From a virus: a DNA stretch of 29,601 nucleotides. Below, one piece after another: positions 29,562 through 29,601 of the stretch. How positions within the stretch are numbered: the first letter of the stretch is position 1; every line of letters begins with the position of its first letter. The stretch lies in IMG/VR virus record IMGVR_UViG_3300030107_002608, positions 1 to 29,601 of that record. One strand, written 5' to 3'. The notes under the pieces were generated by a model, which worked only from the letters and a program-made list of their open reading frames with translations, was not told the DNA's origin and made no database searches. The translations under genes and the position numbers were made by a program.

Positions 29562-29587
29562 ATCCCCTCACAACAAAAGGAAATCGA

Positions 29588-29601
29588 ATGAACTGGCATG
29601 A
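29588..29601 (+). CDS. Start of a further plus-strand gene (four codons, cut by window)
   Basis: AAAAGGAAATCGA precedes the ATG at 29588, which reads MNWH before the window ends. The matching ribosome region and spacing to those of the two upstream genes support a real start. Nothing can be said of its product. Confidence 0.5.

Overview
This window looks like the structural and lysis half of a tailed phage genome (class Caudoviricetes), most probably short-tailed (podovirus-like) and from a marine environment. There is a terminase large subunit, a P22-type portal, a coiled-coil scaffold, a major capsid protein, head-tail adaptors, a tail hub, fibres and a holin/endolysin set. I see no tape-measure, sheath or tail-tube gene. 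The marine assignment rests on many small proteins that, from memory, resemble families common in cyanophage, pelagiphage and viral-metagenome contigs: small Lys/Arg/Cys-rich proteins, an EF-hand membrane protein, and a protein carrying the IPAMLSDGEFVVNAKAVRG block. No host gene, integrase, transposase, tRNA or CRISPR array was seen.

Layout. About 28.4 kb (1-28457) reads entirely on the minus strand, starting at terL and running leftward. (1) Packaging and portal block: terL, two basic proteins sharing a C-terminal tag, an unknown protein with a TTG start, and the portal. (2) A low-complexity block (19.2-22.1 kb): a Lys/Ala/Pro-rich protein, a Gly/Phe-rich protein and a Pro/Ala-rich protein. 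(3) Head morphogenesis: a GroES-like co-chaperonin, the scaffold, two head-associated proteins and the major capsid protein, followed by a strong terminator. (4) Connector and tail: virion beta proteins, P22 gp4-like and SU10-like adaptors with a zinc-ribbon protein between them, repeat proteins, and a 1089-residue fibre ending in an S74-type intramolecular chaperone. (5) Small genes and lysis: several small membrane proteins, a 3-TM holin and a GH24 lysozyme. (6) Tail hub, a small fibre-like protein, four small basic or Cys-rich proteins, and two larger proteins at the left edge, the last one cut by the window.

At the right end (28458-28807) a gene-poor divergent region with dense palindromes separates terL from a plus-strand set of small genes. 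Each of these is preceded by hairpins and an AAAGGAAA-type ribosome site. This is probably the start of the early or replication region, which continues beyond the window.

Most minus-strand genes overlap by 1-8 bases (TAATG, TGATG, ATGA) or abut, so translational coupling is likely the dominant expression mode. Two microproteins below the usual ORF length cut-off (43 aa at 11261-11392 and 32 aa at 6480-6578) fit this tiling exactly. Points of most interest are the membrane-protein-rich lysis region with an EF-hand holin-like protein, the natural Cys at the catalytic-Asp position of the lysozyme, exact 804-bp period repeats in the fibre gene, a repeat unit shared between two neighbouring genes, and a recurring C-terminal tag on five proteins.
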